A DNA stretch of 64,000 nt from Lithospermum erythrorhizon (lineage: Eukaryota > Streptophyta > Magnoliopsida > Boraginales > Boraginaceae), in the NCBI GenBank assembly GCA_019722365.1, contig JADFUC010000388.1, positions 434,001 through 498,000 of the forward strand, read 5' to 3'. The number at the start of each line of letters is the position of its first letter. The stretch's first letter is position 1. The notes beneath the pieces are model-generated. The model was given only the letters and a program-made list of their open reading frames with translations, ran no database searches and had not been told where the DNA came from. Positions 50,067 to 62,553 of the stretch are shown piece by piece. Both the position numbers and the translations under genes were made by a program.

Positions 50067-51336
50067 AGAACAGCAGCTCAAAACAACTCTGGGTTGTTTC
50101 TCTACAATGAAGCAAGAGCACATGAAAAAGCTTCCGTGGCTAGTCGAAGATGGTTCAGTGCCACCCACACCCCCTCCTCCCCGGAAAAGCTTTCATGCTG
50201 GCGGAAGAATGGTTCTTGTAAATCACAGAAATGAAGAAGTTTCTGCTCGAGTTCATCGACTCGGCCTACTCGAAATGAGCTTCTTCAAAGGAGTTGATTG
50301 AACTAATGGCTCATGAGGGCATTAGTCATAATAGAAGTATAGAAATCTTTAGCCATTAGGTTGTAGAAAGTTTTGACTTTGGGCTTTTGGTTCTTTTTCA
50401 TACCAAAGACATAAATCATGAATGCATCCTCATTCTTTTGAAAATTGAGTTCAGTTCACAAGTATGGTACGTCCTCCGGTTATATTTACTTGTCTAGAGT
50501 ATTGCACTCAAATAAATAAGAAAGAAAAATAAATGATAATTAATTAAAGTTATATTATTAGTTGGTTGATAATTTAATAACAAAGAGTAGTCAAAAAGTA
50601 ACATTAAAAATATAAAATATTAATTTTATATGTTAAAATGACAAATAAATATATTCAATTTTTTCAAACTAAAATGAGAAATAAATATCACCAAAAGTCA
50701 TATCTTCTATCAATATTCTGATAGCCCACTTGACCTTGTTGATCATGTGAATTTATCTAGGTATTGGATTTGGAGCCTATCTTATACTTTAATGATGTTT
50801 AGATTATCAAGACCTGAATCTTAGCAATTTGTCAGAGGAATAACTTGAACATGCCATTTCTCTATATTCATCGATTAATTAAAATCATGATATATTTTAT
50901 AAATTAATAAAAATATAAAATTCCATATATGCTTCAATTATCATGATTTTAAATAAGTTAATTATAACAAACTATCTATCTCAACATCTCATAGCACGCT
51001 ATCCATCTTGCTTTTTGGTCTATCTTAATCTTTGAATTAAATAATTATATCTATCAAAAGAGTTAAAGAATTGTAAATAAATTTAGTAAATATAAATTCT
51101 TTTCAAATGATATTTTTTTATTAAAGAATCAGCTTTTAAAAAGTATCCAAATTTTGAGTTGGATTTAGATGTTGTGTTGTTTGATGCAATTGATCTAGAA
51201 TAACCAAGAAATGAAATTTATTTTCAAGATGAGTCAACTGATAACCAGAGTAAACAAGAATAAAATTCCCTGCAATGTATAACTACTCAAATACTATTGA
51301 TTATCAGAATTTCTAAACAAGGTTTTCATTTCCAGC
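50067..51336. other. Convergent intergenic region with a MITE-like segment
   Basis: Lies between the EAR-motif gene (plus) and the PS1-type gene (minus). At 50470-50700 the left end 'cctccggttatatttacttg' and the right end, reversed ('ttttggtgatatttatttct', then cattttag), form a loose inverted match around a ~230-bp AT-rich core. This suggests an old Stowaway MITE. No gene was seen. Confidence 0.45.
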
Positions 51337-54300
51337 TTATGCCATTGGACTAATGGGAGTTAACTTCCTGTATTCTGAATTGTGAAGCAATATCACCTTC
51401 AACCCCTTCAACACCTTCCCAGCTTTTGATAGGTTCTTTGAAGGTCCACTGTAGAATTTCTCGCGAAGAACGACATCATCCATGCAAGACCATGTAAGAC
51501 CTCTAGGCGAACTGTCGGTCCACAAGAATCTCTCAGAAAATGGATTCACTAAACCCTCACGGAACTGATTTGCTGACTCGCAGAGTATACCCTGCAAGAG
51601 CGATGGGAGGGAAATATAAGTTATTGATAGCATGGAAAGCATAATGGTTAACTATTCGAACAGAGGTGTGGGGGTGGTGAGCAATTAAGAAAATCTTACT
51701 TCTGCCATAGCTTTGATCTTCAGAGTAACATCATCGCTAAGAAGGACAAGGCGTCCATTCATGGATGTTCTGACAAGTGAAGCGCATTCCAATATATGAT
51801 CATACAAAGTGGGAGATATAGTATCAAGGAGAGTGTCAGATGGAGAAAACCAATTAATAGAAAACATCCAGTTCTCTCCTCTAAACCACGATAAAGGAGT
51901 TGCTGCAGGTGGGGTAGCTGCAATTGTTCTTTCTTCCTCCTCATAACTCTCTACATGAATCCACCACTTCTCATTCTCCTTACAGTCTTCAATCCATTGT
52001 AATGCCGAAGAGGCCTCATTTGTTCTATTAAAGAAGCCTCCACTCCTCTTAATGCCATGTAGTTCTCGCATAACTGGTAGTAAAGGCAACAGGTCAATCA
52101 TTAGGGAATATTCACAGATTCACCGAAAATTCCACATAAGTATGCATTTAATTAGTTCATACCAATACTAGGAATAATCAAACTAGTTCTCGTGAGGCCC
52201 TGCAAAAGCGTCAGTGCCTGCCTTGATTCTTTTTTCAGCAAAGAAGCTGTATCCACAACCATAGTCCACCTAGTAGTATTTTCCACCCTTGTTGCATTTT
52301 TCCGCAAATTCTGGAAGTATGGAAATGAAAACTATGTGTCATGAGTTCAGCATGAGAATATGAAAAAACAGAAAAAAAGAATAGTTATAATAAAATTCAA
52401 CAAGAAAGAACATGATTTTTCTTAACAATCAATGCACGCTTCATAACTATACAGTGATAATAATTTTGATAGATCTAGCTAAACATATCTACAAATTGTT
52501 TTTCTCAAATTATAAGACATGTAAACTTGTTCTGAAGGAAAAATATCATCACAATGTTAGAGCAAAGAATGATTCCACTCGGCAGGTAAGATAGCTTTCT
52601 AAACTTACCTTAACAGCTTGAGTTAAAGGGTGATTGATAGATTCTTTGCTTCTTGTTCTCATAGGATCATTTTGATCCTGATCTTCTTCACCTTTAGGAC
52701 CGATTGATTGTAACATCAGCTTGGTTTCGACACTGGAAATATAATTCCTAGTATTCTGTCCTAAAAGCACTGCAGGAACCTGATTCTTACTGTTGGAAGC
52801 AGTAAGCACATGACTCTCTTCATTGCGATTGAAACCAGTCATATTCTTAAGAGGGGATGAAGTCAGGGAATTGGTATCCTTGATTTCTTCTAGTTCTCTC
52901 ATCTTCTTTACGGATTTGGATCGTAAGGTGTCTGGAGTGATGTTCTCTTTATCTGGAGTATAGATTTTGTCTTCATGTTCCTCAAAGGAAGAAGCTATAT
53001 CTCTCATCTTCTTTATGGATTTGTATCGTAAGGTGTCCGGAGTGATGTTCTCTTTATCTGGAGTATAGATCTTGTCTTCATGTTCGTCACAGGAAGAAGC
53101 TATATACTTTGGAACTGATATAGGAGAAAGATTCTCGTTGTTGAAAACTGGAAGTTCCTGATTTTTTTCCTTGAGTACTTGGATTTTTCTAATCTTCTTC
53201 ATGCCTTTGGACCGTAAGGTATCTGGAGTGATGTTCTCCTTGTCTGGGGTATATATTTCATCATCATCCTCATCAGAAAAAAACTTCACAGATTTTAGGA
53301 TTAATTCATTCATGTTATCCTGGTCAGCTGTTCTCAACGATCTGATAAGGGGACTATAACAAGCAAGGTTCTCCTTATCTGGAGTAAATATTTCTTCTAC
53401 ACCATCGGGATCCCAAGAACACAGATCCTTGAAAATGGAATCAATTGTGGAATTATCATGATCTGATGAGTGATCTTGAGTATCTGCACCCACCCACTTC
53501 TCCTTGTCTGGAGTAAATATTTCACCCCCATCCGCATCAGAAAAAGACTTCACAGATTTAAGGATTAATTCATTCTTCAGGCTGTCCTGATCAGTCTTTC
53601 TCAATGATCCGATAAGTGAAGTATCAAAAGGAAGGTTCTCCTTATCTGGAGTAAATATTTCTTCTACATCATTGGGGTTCCAGGTACACATATCCTTGAG
53701 CATGGAATCAATTGCGGGAGTATTATGATCTGATGAGTCAACTTCAGTATCTGGACCCACCCAGCCAGTGATTTGAACTCTAGCAGATTTACCATTTCTA
53801 GACCAAATGAGCGGAGAACTTTTGTGTGCAGATCTTACTGGAGGAGTTTCAGTACTCTCCAATGTAGAGTTTGTCTGATACTGATCAGCAGCAGAAAGCA
53901 TTCCTGAATCATAAGTTTCTTCATCATCTTCATCATTTTCACAGGGGAATAGATTCCTTGAAATTGATTCAATTTCTGTAACATCATCATCAGTTGAGTT
54001 TACTTCAGATCCTGCACTTGCACTGCTTCTATTTTCTTTAGATTTGCATGTAAAGACTTGGATACTATCACAAATTCCCCTTCCCGACCTAACGCTCAGA
54101 GCAGTTTTTTGGGCAGATCTTAATGGAGATGTGTCTGGACTCTCCAACAAAGACACCATTCGAGATTGGTCAGCAACAGAAAGTGTTACCGGGGCATCCT
54201 TGTCATTACTCTCTTGGTCGGCTTCATGGAAAAGCTGAAGCAAAGAGGTTTTATTCCCAGAAACACCATGGTTCTCTTCTCCCTCTGCGACAGAAAACGC

Positions 54301-56134
54301 ATCATCTGTAGGTATCGAAGTAACTGATGGAATTAATTCTTCAACAGAGGAAACTGATTTCATATCAGAGAGTAGATCATCTAAGTCCCTTGAGGCATCT
54401 AGAGTCTGAGATTGTTCTTCTTCCAGCTCCATGTCATCTAGTAGGTCAGACAAATCCATTGGTGGCACAAATGGCTGTTCGAGGTCATTAGCAATGCTCA
54501 TAGGAACCCAATGCAGCCTATAGATCCTGCTTGACCCACCCAGTCGCAATGTATCGCCCTCATTTAAATATACTCGAACATTAGGCTCTATTTTATTTCC
54601 ACATACCCAAGTACCATGGACTGAAAACAAAAGCATCAAACAGTAAACATGTTTAGATCATAAACCACTGAGACTTAAGAAGTAGAAAGGAACACCATTG
54701 AAAATGAAATTCAAGAACTAGAAAGATACACGAAAATGCAGTTGATCAAGATTCAAGAATGAGCAGTGGCAGATGATAAAGTGAATTAGTTAAGTACATC
54801 AAACTACGGTATAACTCAGAAGTGACAAAACCTAATGACAAGTGGTGAGGAATAAACAACAAGAATTAGCTAAAGCCATATTTGAAAACCAAGGAGTTTA
54901 GCAATGCAGCAACCAAACATTTCCTGAATCTTTAAACTAGTAACATCTAGCAATGGACAAGTAGGAAGAATTATATATATAGCATTAGTTGACACACATA
55001 ACTTAAAAGAATGTCCAATTTGCCTTTCAATAGTTAAAATTAACAAAATTTATAGCATTAGTTGACACAAATAACTTTGATTTGAATTAAAATTACCATT
55101 AAATAACTTTGATTTGATATATTTCTCCCCTAATATTATACATTAAAAAACCCAAACATCAAAATTGAAACTGGACAAACTTTCTGGGACGGAGGGAATA
55201 TTAGGGGAGTGACTAGTGAATGATTTTTTGTGCCATTTGCCCCAACAAAGACGGTAAAATATTGAAGTAATTAGAGAATATCTAATTAACACAAATCAAG
55301 ATTCAAAACCCCAATTCAAAAATCAATTAAAATATCAACAAAGATGACAACTTTACATACCCAAATGTGAAAAAAAATAATACCAAGAAGACAAATCAGT
55401 CACAAAAAGGGCCAAAGAACATGGTCTAAATTAGCCACATATACACACACACAAAAAATCTCCAATTGAAGAATAGCTAACAAACACAAATCAAAATTCA
55501 AAATCCCAATTCAAACAATGAATAAAAACTCAATAAAGATGATAAATTTATAATACCCAAATGGAAAAAAATTCAAGAATCAAATACCACAAGACAAATC
55601 AGTCACAATAGCTAACAAACACAAGTCAATAAAATACCAGAAGACAAATCAGTGACAGAAATGGCCAAATTTCAAAACTCAAAAATATTTACAAAAAATA
55701 ATCTTTTCAGCTTTATAACAAATGCCAACAAAATAAAATCCCATCACTTTTGTTAGCTTTAAATAATTGAAATTTCTTGAATAAAACCATCAAATAATGA
55801 ATATCAATAAAGATGATAACTTTATAATACCCAAATGGAAATAAAAATAAAAATTCAAGAATAAAATACCAGAAGACAAATCCTTGACAGATAGCAATAA
55901 AGAACATGGCTTGAAATCAATCCTTAGATGGAATCTACTGATACTCGGATGCTCCAATATAATATTGCAATCAGGGTGCCTCCCAATCCACACAGTCTCC
56001 TCAAATGCATCAACATTTCCCCCTGAATTTTCCTCTTGAAGGGGGTCAAGAATGAAGATATTCTTCAAAATTGAGTGGTTTTTCAACACTGTTAAAACTG
56101 GAATTTTCTTCTCTGAATCAACATTTTCAGCCAT
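51337..56134 (-). CDS. PS1: FHA + PIN domain protein, PARALLEL SPINDLE 1 (PS1) homologue, 5 exons, 1017 aa
   Basis: Minus-strand exons: 56134-55870, 54620-52609, 52310-52163, 52073-51700, 51591-51337. All phases close. The FHA domain covers about residues 45-115, with GRHPDCN, the phospho-binding SISRFH and HGTWVCGNKI. A long acidic, Ser/Thr-rich central region follows, with six TPDKE[N/K] motifs. The C-terminal PINc domain begins at TRWTMVVDTASLLKKES with further acidic positions (VMREL, LLSDDVTLKIKAMAEG). Arabidopsis PS1 (At1g34355) has the same unusual FHA-linker-PINc order and controls spindle orientation at male meiosis II; its loss yields diploid pollen. PIN domains are metal-dependent nucleases by fold; activity here is not proven. 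The assignment rests on domain order and motif likeness. The shorter length than Arabidopsis PS1 comes from the linker. Confidence 0.9.
52942..53652 (-). repeat. Six dispersed (F/Y)TPDKE[N/K] motifs in the PS1-type linker
   Basis: Codons for TPDKEN/K lie at 53635-53652, 53497-53514, 53368-53385, 53233-53250, 53047-53064 and 52942-52959. Five end in KEN; the one at 53497-53514 reads KEK. The three C-terminal copies share a longer unit, (E/K)IYTPDKENITPDTLR.K.(M/I/V)KK. At DNA level the last two are nearly identical over ~90 bases, so they are a recent duplication. Confidence 0.9.
55347..55870 (-). repeat. Repeated segment carrying copies of the PS1 exon 1 splice donor
   Basis: Blocks ending at ~55870, ~55590 and ~55385 share 'aagatga(t/c)aa.ttta.(a)tacccaaatgg', an A-rich run, 'aagaat(a/c)aaatacc' and '(a)agacaaatc'. 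The first block includes the genuine exon 1 end. A further short copy of the donor region is at 55627-55660. On the minus strand each block therefore presents (gatttgtctt)ctg|gtatt-like sequence. Confidence 0.75.
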
Positions 56135-57545
56135 TTTGGATTTGAAATTTTGTGTGATTATTATTGATTATATTGAAGAACACAAAAGTGTTTTCTGGGA
56201 TTTTAGAGAAATTGAATTATGGGAAAATGTAGAGTATGATATGACCGTTGGAATCAAGAATTAACATGTATTCACTCCATTTCGAAATAAATATTTAATT
56301 TGAAAATTATTGTAATATTAATTATAAAAAAAATATTCTTTGTTGAAAATTTCGATATTTGAATTTTAAATTAGGAGTGAAAAATATTTGTATATGTTGT
56401 ATCCGTTTAAATTTATTTGATCATTAATAAAAATTATTTTATTAAGGGGTTAAGTAATATGATTAATATACCTAAAAAGTAATTTATCAAAAAAATATTT
56501 TAGTTGATTATGACGATAAAAATTAATTTATTACGTGGTGAAAGGGGAAATATCGAGATAAAATTGAAATTATATATGATCAACTAAAAATATAAAAGGA
56601 TTTTTTTTTTAAAATTATATAATCGTGTAATTGAAAGTATAATATTTGATGAAAATAGAGCTATACATGAGTTGGACGTGAGCTAGAGTCTTAGAAATTT
56701 TTTAGTTTGGTTTGGTTTGCTTCGGTTTTGAGCTCTTGACTTACTAAATTCAGCTGAAATGAGTTATGTTTCGAGGCTCGAGCTACAAGATTTTTCATTT
56801 ATTTTTATTGGGAAGTACTTTACGCACCAAAACAAAACTCTCCTACATTAAAAATTTATATGAATGTACAATAATACCCTTTAATATAAATAGTTATAGT
56901 GAATAACATTTTTACTCCTTACATTGCAATTTCAATTTATTATTGAAGATTCTCTCTTATAATTCTCTCAACATAAACTCTAACTAATATACGATTTTAT
57001 TCAATTTTAATAAATCAATAATTAAAATCAAAATTTGATAATATTTTAAAGATGGCGGAAGTATTTTGTTATAAATTGAATTACTTAAAAAAACAATAAT
57101 AGCCATTTGATTACATTGAATTGAATCAATCAAACATTGAAATAGTTGTTGAGTTTGTTGACTATCAATGAATCAACCAAACATTGATTATCACAACAAT
57201 GAGATGAAACATGACTATCTATAATCTACTGCTATGAACGAACTCGTTAAAGCATCAGCTACAAGAGTACAATGATGGCCAATTTCACAGGACATGAGGA
57301 GTACGATTGCTGTTGCAATATTGGAATCTATTTAGGAATATTAATTAATCTATGATTGCGTTTGATATATTTTTAATTGGAGAAAATATTTAGATCTTTT
57401 TTGAGAGAGTTTGGGGGAGTATGAGAGTTTGAAATTAGTTTTGAGAGAAAATGATATGATTTCTACTTTTTATATAAAGGATAAAAAGTCTAAATTGATA
57501 TAAAAAAGTTTTGTTTTGGTGCGGATAGTAATTCCTTTTTTTATT
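56135..57545. other. Upstream region of the PS1-type gene and AT-rich spacer
   Basis: The first few hundred bases must hold the PS1-type promoter and leader. 'ttcactccatttcgaaataa' at 56270 is one MITE-type terminus without a located partner. The rest is AT-rich with no supported gene. Confidence 0.45.
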
Positions 57546-57931
57546 CAACTCTGCTAATTGATCTGGATCATCAGCTAAGCCCAGTGGGTCAAATGCTGTT
57601 TTAGGGTAAATCTTTTCTAGTCCTTCACCAATTGGGCCTCCCCTACTCTGTATCCTTCAATCAAGCCCATTAACACTACTTGGTATGCCCAAATTGCCAA
57701 GATAATCCAACCCACCTTTTGAGAAGCTTTGTGATCCGGCTTTGAACCACATTGCCTCTCCAAATTTGACTCAATTTTCTTCAAGAATGTCATGGAAGAA
57801 GACACAACCAAAGGCACCAAGCATTGCCCACCATGAATGTACCATCTCTAGTTCACGGTTTCGCGATCGGATGAAAGTTCGGCAATGTCCCATCCGTAGT
57901 CACCGGGGAATTCTCCGGTCAAGTATGATGG
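57546..57931 (-). pseudogene. LHCII chlorophyll a/b-binding protein pseudogene fragment
   Basis: Read piecewise on the minus strand, it gives [15 protein letters not shown], then an eroded IHG..LG region, then [22 protein letters not shown] in one frame. [20 protein letters not shown] follows in another frame, and [18 protein letters not shown] in a third. These are consecutive landmarks of Lhcb1/Lhcb2-type antenna proteins, from before helix B to after the helix C region. The transit peptide, mature N-terminus and everything after [11 protein letters not shown] are missing, an in-frame stop and at least two frameshifts are present, and a short stretch after YLGN is deleted. It is a non-functional relic; no intron is visible. 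Confidence 0.9.
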
Positions 57932-57947
57932 AATATTATGGAAGTAT

Positions 57948-59425
57948 GTACCAATCTTATTAATAAGGTGGTGTTAAGCTAAGTGTAGCTAGTGTGGCAA
58001 TTAGTAGTAGTGAAACACCAAATCAGGTCTTATTTCATTAAGTGAGGTCGCTCGGCTATCAAGATCACGATGCATAAAGAAGTGAGAATTGAAAAATCTT
58101 TTATGAGGCCGTTATATATATATATATATATTAGTTTTTTCCTAGATTATTTCAAATATCAATTCATGCAGATTCTTGATGCATGCATTTCTTCAATTCT
58201 TTCCTAAGTTACTATCACTGTACTTTTTGTACCTTGTGTTACTATTCTTTTGCCATTAGGAACTATGCATTCTATTGATCAGTTTTGTGTAGTAAAACCA
58301 AATAGTACTTCTTTACAAATAATTTCCCAAAACCATGTCCATTTTCCCTTACTTACCAAAAAAAAGTCCATTTTCACTTTCCAATTCTTAGAGGTGTAAT
58401 CAGCCCTTATGGTCTCTCTCTCTCTATATGTACATGTTAATGTGTTATCAACATCAGTCAACAGAATATATTCTTGTGTTGTCATCATAAATAGTAGTAC
58501 TACTCAGTTTTCTTAAGTTTATTTTGTATGCATGGTAATTATCCTCAAGTACAGTAGGGCATTAAAACACACCTCCGAAGCTTTTGGCTTTCTTACTTCT
58601 CTGTATGTGTCCTTTTGGGTTCTGTTTGTTTCTTCATCTATCAAATCAAATTTCACATGTATATATGTTGATAATGATGATTTATTTACTTGCTGTGTAA
58701 AGTTAGTTGAATCCAAAATAATAACGATACATGACATTGAATAATTAAAAAATTTAAAATCGTTGCCTAATGCATGTAATATACAAGATCATCTATGTTT
58801 TACAAGTGATATTGACAAGTTAAAATGTGATGGTGTGACAATATTTCTTAGGTATTTAAACACTACCGTTTATCTTATTATTAAATCAAGTGTATATATA
58901 TTTGTAGTAGAAAATATCCTTCACTATGGAAGTCTCTACAAAAATAAAGCTAATCAGTTCACATATATTAATCACCTAAATAATTGTAATCTAGTTCTAA
59001 CCATTCTATTTAATGTATGTATTATTACTTAGATTAGTATTGGCAAATGCATGCTTCAGCAAGTAAAGAATTAGAATATTAAGTATTAGCATTATCCTCG
59101 TCTCTTCATACAGTGTGAGTTTGATTCTTATAAGAAGTGAATGTTGTATTGAAATGGTTAAAAAAGAAAACACCTGCTATAAATCGATTGAGGCACATCA
59201 TTGAATTAAATAATCGCTCAAATGGCTCGATAAGCGCATTAATCGGCCACATGTGGCAGATGGGTTCAAGCTTCTTTATTGAGAACATAATATATAGTCT
59301 ACTTTCTTTGTAGCAACTTGTGTATCTTATTAAAGGACGGAAGCTCGAGGTCGTTAGTATATTCTTAGCGGCTTTTTAGTGAAATGACAACCTCGATAAT
59401 AAATCATAGAACTTTGCATTTACCA
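57948..59425. other. Intergenic, nothing recognised
   Basis: AT-rich sequence with a (TA)n microsatellite at 58112-58131 and a short (TC)n run near 58412-58425. No gene is supported. Confidence 0.5.
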
Positions 59426-59429
59426 TCAT

Positions 59430-59930
59430 TAGTCTTGTTACCCGGTCGGTTCGGACCCAGGTTTTCATTCGATCGAGCTTAGGACACATTTACTAGTTTA
59501 TCGGAAGCCGTCCCGGGTCAGGTATTATCAGCTTAGAGTTCGGATATCTAAAACAGAAACTTCGTATCCGGCGAAAATACCAAAAAAAAAAAAGCGAAAA
59601 TACACTAATTAAAACATATTTAACAATTTGAGCTGGGGAAAAATAATTAAACCTACGATGAAAATCAAAAATAAACTAATTAAAGTATATTTAACAATTC
59701 GAAAGTACTAAAAATAGTTAAACCTAATACAAAAAAGATTTGAAAATAAAAAATAACAATTCGGATCGGTTTGGTTAGGTCGGGATGGATTTGAGTTAGA
59801 GTGCGGATCAGTTCGGATAGGATCAGCTTGTTGGATTCGGAATTTGGATCCGATCGGATCGGTTTACTACGGCCAGGGTCGACCGGGCGGTTTGAGCAAT
59901 TTCAGGTTCACGGCCCACAGCAAACTAACC
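59430..59930. mobile_element. Probable decayed hAT-like element ends
   Basis: Two GC-richer blocks flank an A-rich centre with repeats ('aataaactaattaaa.atatttaacaatt' twice). The left block has 'acccggtcggttcggaccc' and 'cgtcccgggtcagg'; the right block has 'tcggatcggtttggttaggt', 'gatccgatcggatcggttt' and 'gtcgaccgggcgg'. Word style and symmetry resemble the element at 10295-11991, but I could not fix termini or a target duplication. Confidence 0.35.
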
Positions 59931-60629
59931 ATCATCAGCAGTAATAATTACCTTAAATGCAATCGATTCTCCAAAGATGCCACCTAATTTTATCACATTA
60001 CACGGTGAAGTTAGAGTCCGAATTAGGTATTTAAGCTTTAAAGGTTAAGAAATGGTTCTAAAATATCCGCAAATCATGTTTTGTTTACTAAACACCACCA
60101 CTAATTGTCTAATTCATTTTTCCGTTTTATTCAGTTTGTGTGTAATGCAAGAAGCAGTTGTCAATAATTAAAATGATTGGGTGGCCAGGTGCGGTTAATT
60201 TCCATGAGTAGCTGTAGACAATAGCAGTAGTCCTATAAGTGTGTGTATCGAGTGCATGATAGTACTGATGATTAAGTTAAATATTAACGGAGAAAAAGCG
60301 ATATATTTTAGGTCAGAATTTATAATTTTAGAGAATTTTTTTGTAACCATGTGTCTACTTTAATTCAAAATAAAAAGAATAATTAAACAAAATGAGTCAG
60401 CTATCACTTTACTTTCTTGTTTAATTATTTGCCTCTGGCTGTTTTTCTTGATGCTTACACGCACAAGGTCAATTCTTGATTGTTTTCTTCTGATCTAGCT
60501 TAGTTATTATGAGTTTGACTTAATTAGTTGTATGAATTCATGCTTTTGTTGATCGCTTGTATTTGGGTATTCGGTTGTTCACCATCAATATCCATTTTTT
60601 TGCCTAGGTGAATTCTTGATTGAGGAGGA

Positions 60630-60715
60630 AAGGTGGTAGTGGTGGTGAGGGGAGGGTATTGGGGAGCGGTGGTGGGGTGGGGGTGGGGGTGGGGTGGAGT
60701 AGTGGTGACATATTT
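60630..60715 (+). other. G-rich tract with strong G-quadruplex potential
   Basis: At 60674-60694 four runs of 4-5 G are separated by single T bases, the arrangement that gives very stable parallel quadruplexes. Further GGGG/GGG runs precede it (60649-60664). The complementary strand is a C-rich/CCA-repeat tract. No gene surrounds it. Confidence 0.85.
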
Positions 60716-60976
60716 TGTTATGTTTAGACAGAAACATTTTAATTTTAAAATGTCTCAATTTCAAATTGAGCCAAAAATATTTTTTCTGCAAGTTATAAAA
60801 TATTAAAATTATAAATTGACGAAAAATAGACAGGTTAACAAGTTAACGTTTAACGAAAGCATTGAATTATGAGCCTGTGATACGTACTTATGAGATGAAT
60901 TTGTGCCAGCGGTGCCTTCTGGGGACAATAGAGCGATCATTTCATTCTTGAGGCGAATTCGGCAATTCCTCGTAAA

Positions 60977-62553
60977 TGTAAGAAGAATTTTATTATTTAT
61001 GAAAAAGGTACAATAAAATCACTGTAGGGAAAATTCCTTGAGTGTCACGGGTTTTATCAGATGAAGAGGATCATTGTCTAGTATGAGTCACTGCGTTTGC
61101 GGCTTGATTTGGGTGAGATGTCAGAACACAGCTTTTGTGATTTGAGAGAACGATGAGAACTGGTATGAGCTAGAGGCGATTTGAGGAGAACATGTCATGA
61201 GAACTTGGTATGAGCTTCGAGCGATTTGAGAAACATTTGTCTTTATTATTTGGATATTGTCTTTAGTGTGATGGTGAAGACTTGTGCGGACTTGGATATG
61301 GTCAGCTAGGGCGCCGCAATCAGTGTTGGGCTTGATCGTGGGTCTTTGAAACGTCTCGATTACATTTTAGGCAGTGAACTCTGCTATGACGTTGCAGCGT
61401 GGAACTGAAGGTGATGGTTGGAAATCGCCTGCGGTGGGTAAATGTAATTTGAAGACTCTTAACTTTGGTGGGATTTGGCTTGAGATTATGAGTTGTATGG
61501 TGTGATATGACAAAGTTATTGAAGCGGCGTGCTTGCTGGCACATGCTGATAGGCGCTTGGCGTCATTCTTTATAGTGTCCCGGTATGAAAGTGTAGAGAC
61601 CAGCCTTAATGATAATCTTGATCAGCCCCAAGCGAGGCTGCTTGACCTCTTTTTAAAGTCTAGTATCCGACTATAAAGAAATTTGAGCGTTAGAACATTA
61701 CCATATCACAAAATTTGTTATGTTGAATGACTCCTGAAATTTATCAGATGTTGATACAAATATTTGAATAATGCGTAGAATTAGCGTAAAACACAATATA
61801 AATATTCAAAGCGCCTTGAGAGATAAAGTCGGTGCAAGCCGAATTTAACTGACTTGGAGAAACTTCTGCGTTTATGCAGTGAATTCTCGTGGCTCGTTGG
61901 CTTCCAGGAGGTATTTTCCAGCACCCAGGGACTCATTAGGTGAGGTGGTTTTGGAGTGTTTGTGGTGGGTTAAGAATTTTAACTTGGAGAAATCTAGAAG
62001 GATTTTTTGGTGAATTCTCTCCCGTGATTTGAGCCTATTTAGAGATTTATCTTGGATGATCATTCGAATGGGGGGGGGTTTATAGAGGCATGGGTTTGAA
62101 TCTTTCTTGATTGGAGTCTGTTTTTAGGTGGATCGCGTCTTGGATTCGTTTTGACAATCACGGGCTAGTCGGATATTTGGAAATTCCTTTGTTGCCAAGT
62201 AAGAGAAAAAGCTTTTATTTCATGATGGAGTAGGGGAACTTTACAGGTCGAATCACGTTTTACGTGACAGGCATTTTCTTGATATATTAAATTGGCGTAA
62301 CACGGAAACCACATTTCGAGAGTTTAAATTAGGGTTAATTAATATAAAACCGCTATTTTAACTTCAATTAATTTCAAGGCTTATTTTTGAGAATCGCACA
62401 TTCGGGTGTGAGGTTTAATTTGAATTTAAAGTTTAATCGAGAATCCTAATTGGCCACGTGGTATTTTTTAGTGGCTTTCAATTTTTTAATTAATTTAATT
62501 AATTCGTTTTAATCAATTTAATTAATCTTTTTAATAAATTTTCACTGTCTACA
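60977..62553 (+). repeat. Long LTR-like repeat, copy B (~1.58 kb)
   Basis: Starts TGTAAGAAGAATTTTATTAT and ends ...TTTTCACTGTCTACA. The start matches 63352 on ('gaagaattttt.attatttatg', then 'ggttttatca.atgaagaggatc', then 'gtatgagtc...gcgttt', then 'gagatgt..gagcacaac/gaacacagc'). The end matches 1690-1820. TG...CA ends and a length above 1.5 kb fit a retrotransposon LTR. No matching target-site duplication was seen and no open frame is credible. Confidence 0.65.

Noticed and set aside
50038..50301. 87-codon frame after the EAR-motif gene (proline-rich)
   Set aside because: It overlaps the end of exon 4 in another phase and lies mostly in the presumed 3' untranslated region; no conserved sequence was seen.
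55180..55205. MITE with 'gggacggagggaata' end in PS1 intron 1
   Set aside because: The right terminus is clear but no inverted left terminus was located, so it was not listed as an element.
60585..60791. Proline/histidine-rich minus-strand frame
   Set aside because: It is merely the complement of the G-quadruplex tract.
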